From the NCBI GenBank assembly GCA_013298775.1, contig JAAFIV010000018.1, forward strand, positions 8,419 through 72,418: DNA of 64,000 bases, read 5' to 3'. This document shows, one piece after another, positions 41,927 through 51,116 of this stretch. Below the pieces are notes generated by a model. That model saw only the letters and a program-made list of their open reading frames with translations. It ran no database searches and was not told the DNA's origin. The position numbers and the translations under genes were made by a program. Each line of letters begins with the position of its first letter. Within the stretch, counting starts at the first letter, position 1. The DNA comes from Ignavibacteria bacterium. GTDB lineage: Bacteria > Bacteroidota > Ignavibacteria > Kapaibacteriales > UBA4661.

Positions 41927-44431
41927 ATGGATCGTGAAACGCTTGAGATAGTACGTGCCTTTGTCGCTGAGTCGCTGGACTCTCTTGATGAGCAGGAAGG
42001 TCGAATTCAAGATATTGCCGATGGCTCGAATCAAGAAAGTATTCATTCCATTTTTCGTGTTTTTCACACGATTAAGGGTTTGTCGGGCTTTCTCAATTTT
42101 AATACCATCAATACCGTTACGCATGAATCCGAGACGATGCTTGATATTGTGCGGAATATGACGGGTATTCCTAATGAGGAAATCATTGGCACAATTTACG
42201 AGGCTTTCGATGTTATTCGCACCTTGCTTAATACGGTGAGTGATTCGCTGAAAGATACTGGGCATGAAGCATCCGTAAAAAATTTGATTGGACGGTTGCA
42301 ACAATCTATTGCAATGCTGAAAGCTGGCGGCGGCAGACTTGAAGCTGGTTCTACACCTTCTTCTTCGCAAACTACGACTTCTGAACAAGCACATTCTTCA
42401 CGCCAAGAATCTATTCAAGAAATTTTTGTTCCTACGGATGAGCCTTTATTTGTTCACCCCGCAGAGGGCGCAGAACTTGGGCAATCAGTATTTTCCGATA
42501 CGGATTTCTTTTTCAATGACGACCAATTAGCGCAATTACAAAACGAGGAAAAACAAGCCGTGTCGTCGCAGGCTTCAAACGATGATTTTCCCGATAGAGC
42601 TGGACTTGCGGCTGCTACGGGAGAAATGCTTTCGCGGTATGTTGCCGAAGCACTCGACCTTATCTCGCGTGTAGAAGATGGGTGCTTGGTTTTAGAGCAA
42701 GACCCGCATAATATGGGCATTGTGGGCGATATTTTTGGTGCTGTGCATAGTATCAAGGGAAACTCAGGTTTCATGGGCTTTGCAGAGATTGAAGATATGA
42801 GCATGGATTTGGAAAATATTCTTGATGCAGTTCGTTCCAAAACCATAGAAGTTTATCCGGGCTTGATTTCGATGATTTTAACAAACATTGATATTATCAA
42901 AACTGCTGTTCAAGCTCTGATGACGGGCGCACCAAGCGTCAGCACTGCTCCGCCAGAAGAAAAGCCGCCTCAGGTAAGTTCTGCACAAAAAGCGCATCAA
43001 GCGGCACCGCAAACCTTCCAAGCACAGCCTTCTAACGGTGCTGCGCATAATGAAGCACCCAAAATTCAATCAGAAGAAGTTTCTTTGCCTCCCGTAGAAC
43101 GAGTAGTACCGCACAGCGTAGCACAGGCATCCGTTGCACAAGCCTCTACGCACCAAGCGTCTGCACCACAAGTATCTGCACCACAAGCTAGTCCTCAAGC
43201 TAGTCCACAAGCTAGTCCTCAAGCGGCTGGGCTTGCGCAGCGCAAGGATATTCGCGTTGATACGGAAAAATTAGATAAACTGTTTGATTTAGTTGGTGAG
43301 CTGATAACTATTGAAACGATGGTAACAAGCAATCCCGAAGTTGTCGCGCTTGAATTGCAGAGTTTTTCGCGGGCTGCTGGGATGTTGAATAAAATTACCC
43401 GCGAATTACAAGAAGTAACGATGTCTATTCGCATGACACCAGTTGAGGGCTTGTTTAACAAGATGAAACGCCTTGTCCGCGATGTATCTATGCGGTTCGA
43501 TAAGAAAATTACCTTGCTCATTTCTGGCGCGGAAACGGAAATGGATAAAAATGTTATTGAAGAGATTTCCGACCCGCTCATGCACATTTTGCGAAATGCG
43601 ATTGACCATGGCGTAGAAAGCCGTGAACGCCGCATTGCAGCAGGAAAAAGCGAGACGGGAATTGTGAAGTTACAAGCGCGGTATGAAGGAAATGAAATTT
43701 TAATTGTCGTTGAAGATGATGGTGGTGGTTTGAATCGGCATAAAATCTTGGAAAAAGCAATTTCAAAAGGAATTTTGAAAACTTCACCCGATAAAGTAAC
43801 CGACCGCGAAGTCTTTCAAATAATTTTTGAGCCAGGCTTCTCAACGGCTGATAAAATCTCAGATATTTCTGGTCGCGGCGTGGGAATGGATGTGGTGAAG
43901 CGCAATATTGAAAAATTACAAGGAAGTATCACGGTTGATAGCAAAGAAGGCTTGGGAACTCGCTTCACGCTTCGTATTCCGCTCACCTTAGCGATTATGG
44001 AAGGGATGCTTATTCGTGTTGGCGAGGCGGTCTATGCTTTGCCGATACTGTCTATTCGCGAATCGTTTCGCCCGCACCAAGATGCAATTACCGTTACGAT
44101 GGACGGACAAGAAGTGGTGCGCGTCCGCGAGGATTTATTCTCGGTGATTCGTTTGCATGAACTGTATGAAATCATTCCCCAAACACGAAACTTAGAAGAA
44201 GGGATTTTAGTTGTGGTAGAATCTCGCGAACGTCGTGCATGCTTGTTTGTTGATGAAATTATTGGTCAGCAGCAAATTGTTGTCAAAGGGCTTTCCGATT
44301 ATGTAGGAAGCGTCAAAGGAGTAACTGGCTGTATGATACTCAGCAATGGCGAAATTGGCTTGATTACTGATGTGGATGCAGTTCTTTCCTTGCATGAGGG
44401 TTCGCTGGAGCCATTGGAAATGTTGGCGTAA
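41927..44431 (+). CDS. cheA: CheA chemotaxis histidine kinase with two Hpt domains
   Basis: The protein has 834 residues. It has two P1/Hpt domains: His47 in VFHTIKGLSGF and His274 in AVHSIKGNSGFMGF, separated by a Ser/Gln-rich linker. A second low-complexity linker has a QASP repeat. The dimerisation domain P3 (VDTEKLDKLFDLVGELITIETMV), the ATPase P4 (MHILRNAIDHGVESRERR, VVEDDGGGLNRHKI, DISGRGVGMDVVKRNIEKLQG) and a C-terminal CheW-like P5 (MLIRVGEAVYALPILSIRESFRP) follow. A dual-Hpt CheA can serve two outputs or integrate two inputs. It heads the signalling cluster; a sigma-70-like promoter and a small leader frame lie upstream. Confidence 0.96.
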   Translation: MDRETLEIVRAFVAESLDSLDEQEGRIQDIADGSNQESIHSIFRVFHTIKGLSGFLNFNTINTVTHESETMLDIVRNMTGIPNEEIIGTIYEAFDVIRTLLNTVSDSLKDTGHEASVKNLIGRLQQSIAMLKAGGGRLEAGSTPSSSQTTTSEQAHSSRQESIQEIFVPTDEPLFVHPAEGAELGQSVFSDTDFFFNDDQLAQLQNEEKQAVSSQASNDDFPDRAGLAAATGEMLSRYVAEALDLISRVEDGCLVLEQDPHNMGIVGDIFGAVHSIKGNSGFMGFAEIEDMSMDLENILDAVRSKTIEVYPGLISMILTNIDIIKTAVQALMTGAPSVSTAPPEEKPPQVSSAQKAHQAAPQTFQAQPSNGAAHNEAPKIQSEEVSLPPVERVVPHSVAQASVAQASTHQASAPQVSAPQASPQASPQASPQAAGLAQRKDIRVDTEKLDKLFDLVGELITIETMVTSNPEVVALELQSFSRAAGMLNKITRELQEVTMSIRMTPVEGLFNKMKRLVRDVSMRFDKKITLLISGAETEMDKNVIEEISDPLMHILRNAIDHGVESRERRIAAGKSETGIVKLQARYEGNEILIVVEDDGGGLNRHKILEKAISKGILKTSPDKVTDREVFQIIFEPGFSTADKISDISGRGVGMDVVKRNIEKLQGSITVDSKEGLGTRFTLRIPLTLAIMEGMLIRVGEAVYALPILSIRESFRPHQDAITVTMDGQEVVRVREDLFSVIRLHELYEIIPQTRNLEEGILVVVESRERRACLFVDEIIGQQQIVVKGLSDYVGSVKGVTGCMILSNGEIGLITDVDAVLSLHEGSLEPLEMLA
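43184..43219 (+). repeat. 12-bp tandem repeat in the CheA linker
   Basis: Three 12-base units (43184-43195, 43196-43207, 43208-43219), differing at the last base, encode Gln-Ala-Ser-Pro. A partial fourth unit follows. It lies in the linker before P3. Confidence 0.85.
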
Positions 44432-44565
44432 AGACCGTCAGTACATTGAGGACGTTCGCAATTGGCGCGGACACTCGTGTTTGTGCCGTACAATGGCGAA
44501 TATTGTACCGTTTGAATGCAGGGTACATAAGGAATGGAAGTAAAATAAATGGATGAACTTCTTTC

Positions 44566-44644
44566 GGCTTCAGTAGTGCAGACACTCTTGTCTGTGAGTC
44601 CTGATGCGAGTTTGAAGACTCACAGACAGGAATGTCTGTGCCAC
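44566..44644. repeat. Intergenic palindromic repeat family, copy R2 (divergent)
   Basis: The arms CAGACACTCTTGTCTGTG and CACAGACAGGAATGTCTGTG flank a centre that differs from the other three copies (GTCCTGATGCGAGTTTGAA instead of the GTCGCTTGAA centre). It may be an older copy or a related element. It lies between cheA and the haem chemoreceptor. Confidence 0.75.
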
Positions 44645-44686
44645 CAATGAAAGAGAGAACGTACATTTATTCTTTTGTCATTCCTA

Positions 44687-44870
44687 ATTGAAGTTTAGAT
44701 AAAATTCCGCGCCCCGCATAAAACCTTGCGTCCACGATTGCCCTCACCCAACCCTCTCCCAGAGGGAGAGGGCTTCAGAAGCGTTTGATTTTCTTTGTCT
44801 TAGCTCCTTCTCCCTCTGGGAGAAGGCGGGGGATGAGGGCAAAAGCGCACGATTTTATCTAAACTTCAAT
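44687..44870. mobile_element. Palindromic MITE-like element A (19-bp perfect terminal inverted repeats)
   Basis: ATTGAAGTTTAGATAAAAT (44687-44705) is exactly inverted at 44852-44870. Inside are two opposed copies of a palindromic core: CCCTCTCCCAGAGGGAGAGGG-like at left and CTCCTTCTCCCTCTGGGAG-like at right, each beside a CCCTCA motif. CCTA occurs on both sides (44683-44686 and 44871-44874), a possible short target duplication. The core is of a kind seen in many proteobacterial genomes, but its ends differ from element B. No coding capacity. Confidence 0.75.
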
Positions 44871-44946
44871 CCTAAGCAATGAGGTGTAATTTCTTGTGCC
44901 AAAAAAATTAAAAAATCCCCTGTTCAGGTATCAATAATTTGGAGAA

Positions 44947-47115
44947 ATGGCTATGACTAACTGGTGGCTTTCTTTGCCAATTCGATGGAAACTTATTCTG
45001 CCGATAGTTGTAATTTCCGTCGCAAGTGGACTTGTTTCGTATTGGTATTTTTCAAATATTTACCGACAAGCAGCAACAGACGCTCTTGTCAATAAGGCAC
45101 GAACACTTGTGTACGCTGCTGAATCTGCTCGTGAATATGCTGCTGACCAAATGAAGCAAGGTGTGTTCAAAGATATTCGCTCATCGAACTTTTCTACGCA
45201 GCAAATTTTGCACACTATTCCTATTTTTTCTGCAATGGAAGTGGCGCGAAAAAAAGCACGAGAATTAGGCTTTTCAATAAAAGTACCTAAAATTCAACCA
45301 CGAAACCCAGATAATGAGCCAACTCCAACCGAGCTTGCTGTTTTAAAGAAACTCGAAGATGGCACTCTTACGGAATATCAGGAAATGGACGTTGCGAATA
45401 ACCAATTGCATTATTTCCGTCCGATAAAGCTATCGCAAGAATGTATGCAATGCCACGGCGACCCAGCAGAATCTATGGCTCTGTGGGGAAATTCCGAAGG
45501 TAAAGACATCACTGGTACAAAGATGGAGAATTGGAAGATTGGCGAGGTGCATGGAGCTTTTGAAGTAACTATGAATTTGAATGAAGTTCAAGCCGCAACA
45601 ACAGAAAAATCCTTGTTTATCGCAATGATTGTGGGGTTATCTTCTGCGGTGATGATTGTGGCGATATTTTTTATTGCTGGTTTCCTTGTAAAACCCGTGA
45701 ATATCCTCAAGGATGTGAATGGAAAAGTTGTTGCTGGTGATTTGAAAAATATCTCTTTTTCCATTTCAAACCGTGATGAAATGGGAGAATTAGCAATAAT
45801 GAAAAAGAAAATTGTTCAAACAATTCAAGAACTTGCTGAGGAAACCAACGGACTTACCAAAGCTGCGACAAATGGAGACTTGAAAACGCGTGGAAATGAA
45901 AAGCACTTTCACGGTGCATACCGAGAAATTATTGCTGGAGTAAATTCTACCTTAGATGCCACTATTCATCCCATTCAAGAAGCAGTTTCGGTGCTGAAAT
46001 ATATGGCAGATGGTGATTTGCGCCATTCAATGCAAGGTGAATACAAAGGCGACCATGCAGCATTGAAGTCAAATATCAACTCGACGATTGGCGCAATTGC
46101 TGATGTTCTTCAAAATGTTATTGAGATTGTTGAGCAAGTTACGCGTGGCTCTGCTCAAGTAGCCGATGCAAGTACGTCCTTGTCTCACGGTGCATCGCAG
46201 CAGGCAGCAGCATTGGAAGAGATTTCGAGTTCTATGCACGAGCTTGCCTCTCAAACCCGCATCAATGCTGAAAATGCAAATCAAGCAAACATTGTGGCTT
46301 TAGATGCAAACAGTATTGCGCAACGTGGAAATGCTGAAATGGAGCAGCTTGGCAGTGCCATGTCCGCTATCAATGAATCAAGCAAAAACATTTCAAAAAT
46401 TATCAAGGTGATTGATGAGATTGCTTTTCAAACAAATCTCCTTGCGCTGAATGCGGCGGTAGAAGCCGCACGCGCTGGCAGACACGGAAAAGGATTTGCT
46501 GTCGTCGCCGAAGAAGTACGCAGTTTGGCAGCACGGAGCGCAAAAGCGGCGAAAGAAACGGCAGATTTAATCGAGTCTGCGGTGGAAACTGCTGGTAAGG
46601 GAACGCAAATTGCGGCGCGTACTGCCCAAGCTCTTGAAGAAATCATGCTTGCAAGCGTGAAAGTACGCGATATTGTTGGTGAAATTGCTTCTGCCTCAAA
46701 TGAACAAGCGCAAGGAATTTCACAAGTAAATCTCGGATTGGCGCAAATAGACCGCGTAACGCAGCAAAACACGGCTGCTGCCGAAGAGTGCGCTTCTGCG
46801 GCTGAGGAATTATCAAAACAAGCAGTTGAGTTAAATCGTGTTGTCAGCTCTCGTTTTCAATTGGGTCAGAATACTGGTTTTATTGTTGATGCAGTAGCAA
46901 ATGCGCGACCTTCACGTTCACAAAAGGAATCGTTTTCGCCAATCACCACCTTGAATAGGCAAGCAAAGAAAGAGAAAATGATGCACAATGAAAGCACCGT
47001 TTCTTTTTCAGATTCTCGTTCCGATGATGAGCCTCGCAAGATACCGTCGCCGCAAAAAATGCTTGCGGCACACGACCAAATCCGTTTGGATGATAGCGAA
47101 TTTGGTCGGTATTAA
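44947..47115 (+). CDS. Methyl-accepting chemotaxis protein with a haem-binding DUF3365-type sensor
   Basis: The protein has 722 residues from ATG 44947, preceded by GGAGAA. A membrane helix (about 12-32) precedes a periplasmic domain with the haem c motif Cys166-Met-Gln-Cys-His170 in [10 protein letters not shown], as in Tll0287-like/DUF3365 sensors. A second helix (about 221-244, [20 protein letters not shown]) and a HAMP region follow, then further HAMP-like segments and the MCP signalling domain with [46 protein letters not shown]-terminal tail carries ESTVSF rather than a clear CheR-docking pentapeptide. A haem sensor suggests detection of redox state, oxygen or NO. It needs c-type cytochrome maturation in the periplasm. 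Confidence 0.92.
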   Translation: MAMTNWWLSLPIRWKLILPIVVISVASGLVSYWYFSNIYRQAATDALVNKARTLVYAAESAREYAADQMKQGVFKDIRSSNFSTQQILHTIPIFSAMEVARKKARELGFSIKVPKIQPRNPDNEPTPTELAVLKKLEDGTLTEYQEMDVANNQLHYFRPIKLSQECMQCHGDPAESMALWGNSEGKDITGTKMENWKIGEVHGAFEVTMNLNEVQAATTEKSLFIAMIVGLSSAVMIVAIFFIAGFLVKPVNILKDVNGKVVAGDLKNISFSISNRDEMGELAIMKKKIVQTIQELAEETNGLTKAATNGDLKTRGNEKHFHGAYREIIAGVNSTLDATIHPIQEAVSVLKYMADGDLRHSMQGEYKGDHAALKSNINSTIGAIADVLQNVIEIVEQVTRGSAQVADASTSLSHGASQQAAALEEISSSMHELASQTRINAENANQANIVALDANSIAQRGNAEMEQLGSAMSAINESSKNISKIIKVIDEIAFQTNLLALNAAVEAARAGRHGKGFAVVAEEVRSLAARSAKAAKETADLIESAVETAGKGTQIAARTAQALEEIMLASVKVRDIVGEIASASNEQAQGISQVNLGLAQIDRVTQQNTAAAEECASAAEELSKQAVELNRVVSSRFQLGQNTGFIVDAVANARPSRSQKESFSPITTLNRQAKKEKMMHNESTVSFSDSRSDDEPRKIPSPQKMLAAHDQIRLDDSEFGRY

Positions 47116-47134
47116 TCAATAAATCTAAGGTTTT

Positions 47135-47992
47135 ATGCAAGTTCCAGCACTCGAAGATATAGTTTCTATTCAGCTTTCGGTTGATGAATTTGACAGCTTG
47201 AGCCGTCTTGTTTACGACCGATTTGGTATCTTTTTACCTCCCGAAAAACGCACGATGGTAACGGTGCGTTTACAAAAAGTGCTGCGAAAAATGGGAATGA
47301 AAACATTCCACGAGTATTACGAGTACCTCACGCGTGCTGGAGGCAATTCTGAGGCATTGATTGAATTCGCAAATCATATCACGACAAATCATACATTTTT
47401 TTGGCGTGAAAAAGACCACTTTGAGTTTTTTCTCCAGCAATTCTTACCCAATGTAACAGCGACGCTGAGTGCGAAACGCGAGTTTGATGTGCGTATTTGG
47501 TGTGCTGGTTGCTCATCGGGCGAGGAATCGTATATGTTGCAAATGCTTCTCATGGATTATTTCGGGGGAGAGTATTCTAAGTGGAAAGCCGGTGTTTTGG
47601 CAACGGATATTTCCGAACGTGCGCTCGGTATTGCTGAGGCGGGTGTGTATCCAAAAGAGCGCATTGAATTATTGCCCGACACCTATAAACGCAAATACAC
47701 AAAACAGCTTCCGAGCGGGGAAGTCCAGATTTTACCGCAGGTGCAGAAGGATGTTGTGTATCGGAAGTTTAATCTTATGAATGCGCAATTTCCTTTCAAA
47801 CGACCGTTTCACGCCATCTTCTGCCGAAACGTGATGATTTATTTTGATAAACCAACCCGCGATGCACTTGTAGAACGCTTTTACAACTCCCTTGAGTCGG
47901 GTGGATATTTATTTATCGGGCATTCCGAGACTATTTCGCGTGATTTGTCGTCATTTCGTTATATTAGCCCCGCGTTATATCAAAAACCATAA
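47135..47992 (+). CDS. cheR: CheR chemoreceptor methyltransferase
   Basis: The protein has 285 residues. The N-terminal helical domain (FDSLSRLVYDRFGIFLPPEKRTMVTVRLQKVL) is followed by the SAM-binding domain with CAGCSSGEESYML (Cys123 onwards), VLATDISERALGIAEAGVYPKERI, DVVYRKFNLM and IFCRNVMIYFDKPTRDALVERFYNSLESGGYLFIGHSETI. It methylates receptor glutamates. It starts 19 bases after the haem chemoreceptor stop, so the two are co-transcribed. No TPR domain is attached, unlike some type III CheR proteins. Confidence 0.95.
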   Translation: MQVPALEDIVSIQLSVDEFDSLSRLVYDRFGIFLPPEKRTMVTVRLQKVLRKMGMKTFHEYYEYLTRAGGNSEALIEFANHITTNHTFFWREKDHFEFFLQQFLPNVTATLSAKREFDVRIWCAGCSSGEESYMLQMLLMDYFGGEYSKWKAGVLATDISERALGIAEAGVYPKERIELLPDTYKRKYTKQLPSGEVQILPQVQKDVVYRKFNLMNAQFPFKRPFHAIFCRNVMIYFDKPTRDALVERFYNSLESGGYLFIGHSETISRDLSSFRYISPALYQKP

Positions 47993-48061
47993 CAGAAACT
48001 TTCTCGTACAGGTTATTTTTCGCAGAATATTTTTCACGTTTCACTTTATTTTTCAAGCGCA

Positions 48062-49198
48062 ATGAGCAAAAAAATTCGTGTTCTTATTGTTGATGATTCC
48101 GCGCTCGTGCGGGATATTCTCTCACAAGGGTTGGGAGCCGACCCGAATATTGAAGTTGTTGGGGTAGCCCCCGACCCCTTTGTTGCGCGTGATAAAATTG
48201 TGGAATTGCGCCCAGATGTTCTTACGCTGGATGTGGAAATGCCTCGTATGGATGGTGTTGAGTTTTTACGCCGTTTGATGCCGCAATTTCCTATTCCTGT
48301 GGTGATGGTGAGTTCACTAACCCAACGCGGGAAAGAAATCACCATGCAAGCACTGGAGGCAGGTGCAGTAGATTTTGTTGCAAAGCCTACATCCAACGTT
48401 GCACAAGGCTTGCAGGGAATGATGATGGAATTGCGCACAAAAGTCAAAATTGCATCAACGGCGAATGTTTCTCATTGGAAATCAAAACGAGAAGAGCTGT
48501 TTTCGGCGGTGCGCTCGGGAGCAGGTACGGCAGCAGGAGCAAGTGGCAGTGCCGCTTCTACGCCTTCTGCTGGAGTTGGTTCTTCTCCCGCCGCACCAGC
48601 ATTCAAAGCAAAAGCATTGGCAGAATCTACGGATAAAGTCATTGCAATCGGTGCAAGTACGGGCGGTACAGAGGCAATTCGCCGTTTAGTGCGTGAATTC
48701 CCAGCAACAACGCCTGGTGTGGTTATTGTTCAGCACATGCCACAAGGATTTACCAAAACTTTTGCCGATAGATTGAATGAAGAATGTGCAATGGAAGTCA
48801 AAGAAGCTGCCAATGGAGACCGCGTTGTTACTGGACGCATTCTGGTCGCGCCAGGCGATATGCACTTAAAAGTTGTGCGTTCTGGCGGGCGATATGAGGT
48901 TGTTTTGTCGCAAGAAGATAAAGTAAATGGTCATCGCCCTGCGGTGGACGTGATGATGAAATCTGTTGCAGAATACGTTGGCGCAAATGCGTGTGGCGTA
49001 ATTCTTACTGGTATGGGCAATGACGGTGCGCAAGGCTTGAAAGCAATGCGTGATGCGGGCGCAAAGACGATTGGACAGGATGAATCGTCTTCGGTCGTCT
49101 TCGGCATGCCCAAAGTAGCTCAAGAAGTGGGCGCGGTGCAAACCGTTTTGCCACTACCAAAAATTGGTGCTGCAATTTTGCAAGCAGTTGGCGTTTAG
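48062..49198 (+). CDS. cheB: CheB protein-glutamate methylesterase
   Basis: The protein has 378 residues. The receiver domain has the acidic pair Asp11-Asp12 and phosphorylated Asp57 in LTLDVEMPRMDG, then VSSLTQ and KP near 109. A Ser/Ala-rich linker leads to the methylesterase domain with the catalytic Ser in GASTGGTEAIRRL, His in VIVQHMPQGFT and Asp in GMGNDGAQGL. It removes methyl groups (and deamidates) receptors when phosphorylated by CheA. The receiver resembles that of the following REC-CheD gene closely (DDS-LVRD, DVEMP/DMEMP, LEAGAVDF), so one receiver was probably copied to the other. Confidence 0.96.
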   Translation: MSKKIRVLIVDDSALVRDILSQGLGADPNIEVVGVAPDPFVARDKIVELRPDVLTLDVEMPRMDGVEFLRRLMPQFPIPVVMVSSLTQRGKEITMQALEAGAVDFVAKPTSNVAQGLQGMMMELRTKVKIASTANVSHWKSKREELFSAVRSGAGTAAGASGSAASTPSAGVGSSPAAPAFKAKALAESTDKVIAIGASTGGTEAIRRLVREFPATTPGVVIVQHMPQGFTKTFADRLNEECAMEVKEAANGDRVVTGRILVAPGDMHLKVVRSGGRYEVVLSQEDKVNGHRPAVDVMMKSVAEYVGANACGVILTGMGNDGAQGLKAMRDAGAKTIGQDESSSVVFGMPKVAQEVGAVQTVLPLPKIGAAILQAVGV

Positions 49199-49250
49199 TG
49201 CAATCTGTACTGTTGGAATTGTACCTTTGGAACAATGAATTCAAGACATT

Positions 49251-50408
49251 ATGGCTGAAAAAATACGTGTTTTATTGGTGGATGATTCGCCGCTTGTGCG
49301 GGATTTACTAACGAAATCCCTGAGTGCGCCAGAGCATGAACTGGAAATTGTTGGTGCGGCTATAAACGGTCAAGATGCCCTCGATAAGCTCCAATCGCTT
49401 GCTGTGGATGTGGTGGTAACGGATATGGAAATGCCCGTGATGAACGGGTTGGACTTTATCAAAGCAGCAATGGCTCGCGAATCTGTTCCCATCGTTGTTT
49501 TAAGTTCTTGGGCGCAAAACGATAAAAGTATTACTTTGCAAGCTCTCGAAGCAGGTGCGGTTGATTTTATTCCCAAGCCCTCAGCAATGAGTCCGCAAGG
49601 CTTTCAAGATACACTTGCTCGTTTGGTCGTGAAAATACGGGCTGCGTACCGCATTAGCGGTGGAGAAGCCCGACCAACGCGGCAAAAAAGTAGTCTTGGT
49701 GCCGCTCAGGGGAATTCCATTCCTAAAATGGAACTACCCGCAAAACCAACGTTGCCTTTTCCAAACCAAGTACCATCGCAAGCAGAATCAGCGTTTAGTT
49801 CTCAGCAAGGACGACCTGTTACGGCACCAAGCATTGCACCAAATATTGCACCAAGCAATGTATCAAGTTCTTTGTCAAATTCGCTGCCGACGAGTAGTCT
49901 CAATTATGAGGAACGTATTCCGCAGCTTATTTTGGGTGTTGGTGAGTTTGGTGTGGCGCATGAATACGGGAAAATCGTAAAAACATTTGCTCTTGGTTCG
50001 TGTGTTGCGGTGTGTTTATTCACTCCAACGCAAGATATTGTGGGCATGGCGCACGTGGCATTGGCGAATTCAGAAACATCCAGAGAAAAAGCAAAAACGT
50101 TACCGGGCTACTTTGCCGATACCGCCATTCCAGCACTTATCAATGAAATGCGGGCAAAAGGCTATCGCAAGCCCATGTCTCAACTAACGGCAAAGCTCGC
50201 TGGCGGTGCGCAAACTGGTGCAGATGCAGGGAACTACTTCAAGATTGGTGAAAAAAATATTGCTGCAATTAAACAGCTTCTTCAAGCTCTTGGGATTTCC
50301 ATTGCCTCTGAAGATACTGGGCAAACCTTTAGTCGCACGGTGTTTATTCAAGTAGGCTCAAAAGCTGTTCACGTCTCTTCTCCAGAAAAGAAGCCTTGGA
50401 TTTTGTAG
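49251..50408 (+). CDS. REC-CheD fusion: receiver domain joined to a chemoreceptor glutamine deamidase
   Basis: The protein has 385 residues. Residues 1-130 are a CheB-type receiver (Asp11-Asp12, phosphorylated Asp58 in VVVTDMEMPVMNG, LEAGAVDFIPKP). A Pro/Ser/Asn-rich linker (about 140-220) follows. Residues about 225-385 are a CheD domain: Thr245 and Cys251 in KTFALGSCVAV, His268 in GMAHVALA, then AKLAGGAQT, IGEKNIAAI and EDTGQTFSRTV. The Thr-Cys-His spacing (6 and 17) equals that of the Thermotoga CheD triad (Thr21, Cys27, His44). This puts receptor deamidation under direct phosphorylation control. The usual DTGG is DTGQ here. It sits between cheB and cheY. Confidence 0.9.
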   Translation: MAEKIRVLLVDDSPLVRDLLTKSLSAPEHELEIVGAAINGQDALDKLQSLAVDVVVTDMEMPVMNGLDFIKAAMARESVPIVVLSSWAQNDKSITLQALEAGAVDFIPKPSAMSPQGFQDTLARLVVKIRAAYRISGGEARPTRQKSSLGAAQGNSIPKMELPAKPTLPFPNQVPSQAESAFSSQQGRPVTAPSIAPNIAPSNVSSSLSNSLPTSSLNYEERIPQLILGVGEFGVAHEYGKIVKTFALGSCVAVCLFTPTQDIVGMAHVALANSETSREKAKTLPGYFADTAIPALINEMRAKGYRKPMSQLTAKLAGGAQTGADAGNYFKIGEKNIAAIKQLLQALGISIASEDTGQTFSRTVFIQVGSKAVHVSSPEKKPWIL

Positions 50409-50744
50409 GGGGCGTGTGTCCAGGAGTTCATTAAAAATATTTGTAATTGCACAGACAACAGTGTCCGTGATTCCGAAGCGGGTACGTAGATACCAATGTC
50501 ATCAACGTAAGGATTTCCCACTCATCCCAACCCTTCTCCCAGAAGGAGAAGGGCAAGATACAGAGCCACCTCTTCACCCTCGCCCTCTGGGAGAGGGTCG
50601 CTCGCAGAGCGGGGTGAGGGCTTATGTTGATGACATTGACGTAGATACTCTGATTTTTACCATTTACAAACGTCCTAACGTCATTTTGTTTTTGTTCTTC
50701 ACACCATTATTTTCCGTATTCTTCATTTTAAGAGGAGTTTTCCA
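50409..50744. other. Gene-free region (336 bases) holding palindromic element B
   Basis: No gene is supported. The middle is element B (50494-50638). A GAGGAG-type ribosome-binding site lies shortly before the cheY ATG at 50745. AT-rich sequence from 50650 to 50735 may hold the cheY promoter, but I could not pick out a clear one. Confidence 0.65.
50494..50638. mobile_element. Palindromic MITE-like element B with a 10-bp target-site duplication
   Basis: Terminal inverted repeats are 50494-50511 and 50621-50638 (18 bases, one mismatch: CAATGTCATCAACGTAAG against its inverse with A for G). The element is flanked directly by the identical 10-mer ACGTAGATAC at 50484-50493 and 50639-50648. Inside are two opposed copies of the core seen in element A: CCCTTCTCCCAGAAGGAGAAG at left and a CCCTCTGGGAGAGGG-type copy at right, each beside CCCTCACCC or a variant. 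It has no coding capacity, so it would depend on an enzyme encoded elsewhere. Confidence 0.8.
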
Positions 50745-51116
50745 ATGGCGTTTAAAACAGCTTTAGTTGTCGATGATACCGAGATTCATCGCTCTGCAAC
50801 GCGCACCTTTCTTGCAATGTCAGGCTTTAAGGTTGATTTAGCTGAAGATGGCATTCAAGGCTTAAAAGTGCTGGATTCCAAAACGTTTGATGTTATTTTT
50901 TCAGATATTGAAATGCCAAACATGAATGGAATGGAGTTCCTCAAACGAGTACGCAAGCACGCAACGGCTGGAAAAACGCCAGTTGTCATGCTTTCAACGT
51001 TGGATAGTCCCGAAATGCAAGCAAAACTCCAGCAGCTTGGTGCGAACCATTATTTAGTAAAACCCTTTTCCGGCGACCGCATGAAAACTGCATTGAAAGC
51101 GGTTGGGTTGTTGTGA
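50745..51116 (+). CDS. cheY: CheY-like single-domain response regulator
   Basis: The protein has 123 residues with a complete receiver: acidic pair in LVVDDTEIHRS, phosphorylated Asp in VIFSDIEMPNMNGMEFLKRVR, Ser in VVMLSTLD and Lys in YLVKPFSGDRM. There is no output domain. It is probably the direct target of CheA and carries the signal to a motor, pilus or gliding machine, or to another kinase, as no motor gene is seen. A palindromic element lies between it and the REC-CheD gene. Confidence 0.9.
   Translation: MAFKTALVVDDTEIHRSATRTFLAMSGFKVDLAEDGIQGLKVLDSKTFDVIFSDIEMPNMNGMEFLKRVRKHATAGKTPVVMLSTLDSPEMQAKLQQLGANHYLVKPFSGDRMKTALKAVGLL

Larger units (their letters stand above)
44432..44946. 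other. Gene-free region (515 bases) holding two repeat elements
   Basis: No convincing gene is present. It contains repeat-family copy R2 (44566-44644) and palindromic element A (44687-44870). The remaining sequence has weak inverted pieces around 44440-44530 and a ribosome-binding GGAGAA just before the chemoreceptor ATG at 44947. Confidence 0.7.

Noticed and set aside
42454-42846. 130-codon minus-strand frame inside cheA
   Set aside because: It is opposite the second Hpt domain and reads Ser-rich sequence with no motif.
44735-44850. CRISPR-like regularity of the CCCTC/GAGGG cores
   Set aside because: Only two opposed core copies with no spacers; it is a palindromic element, not an array.
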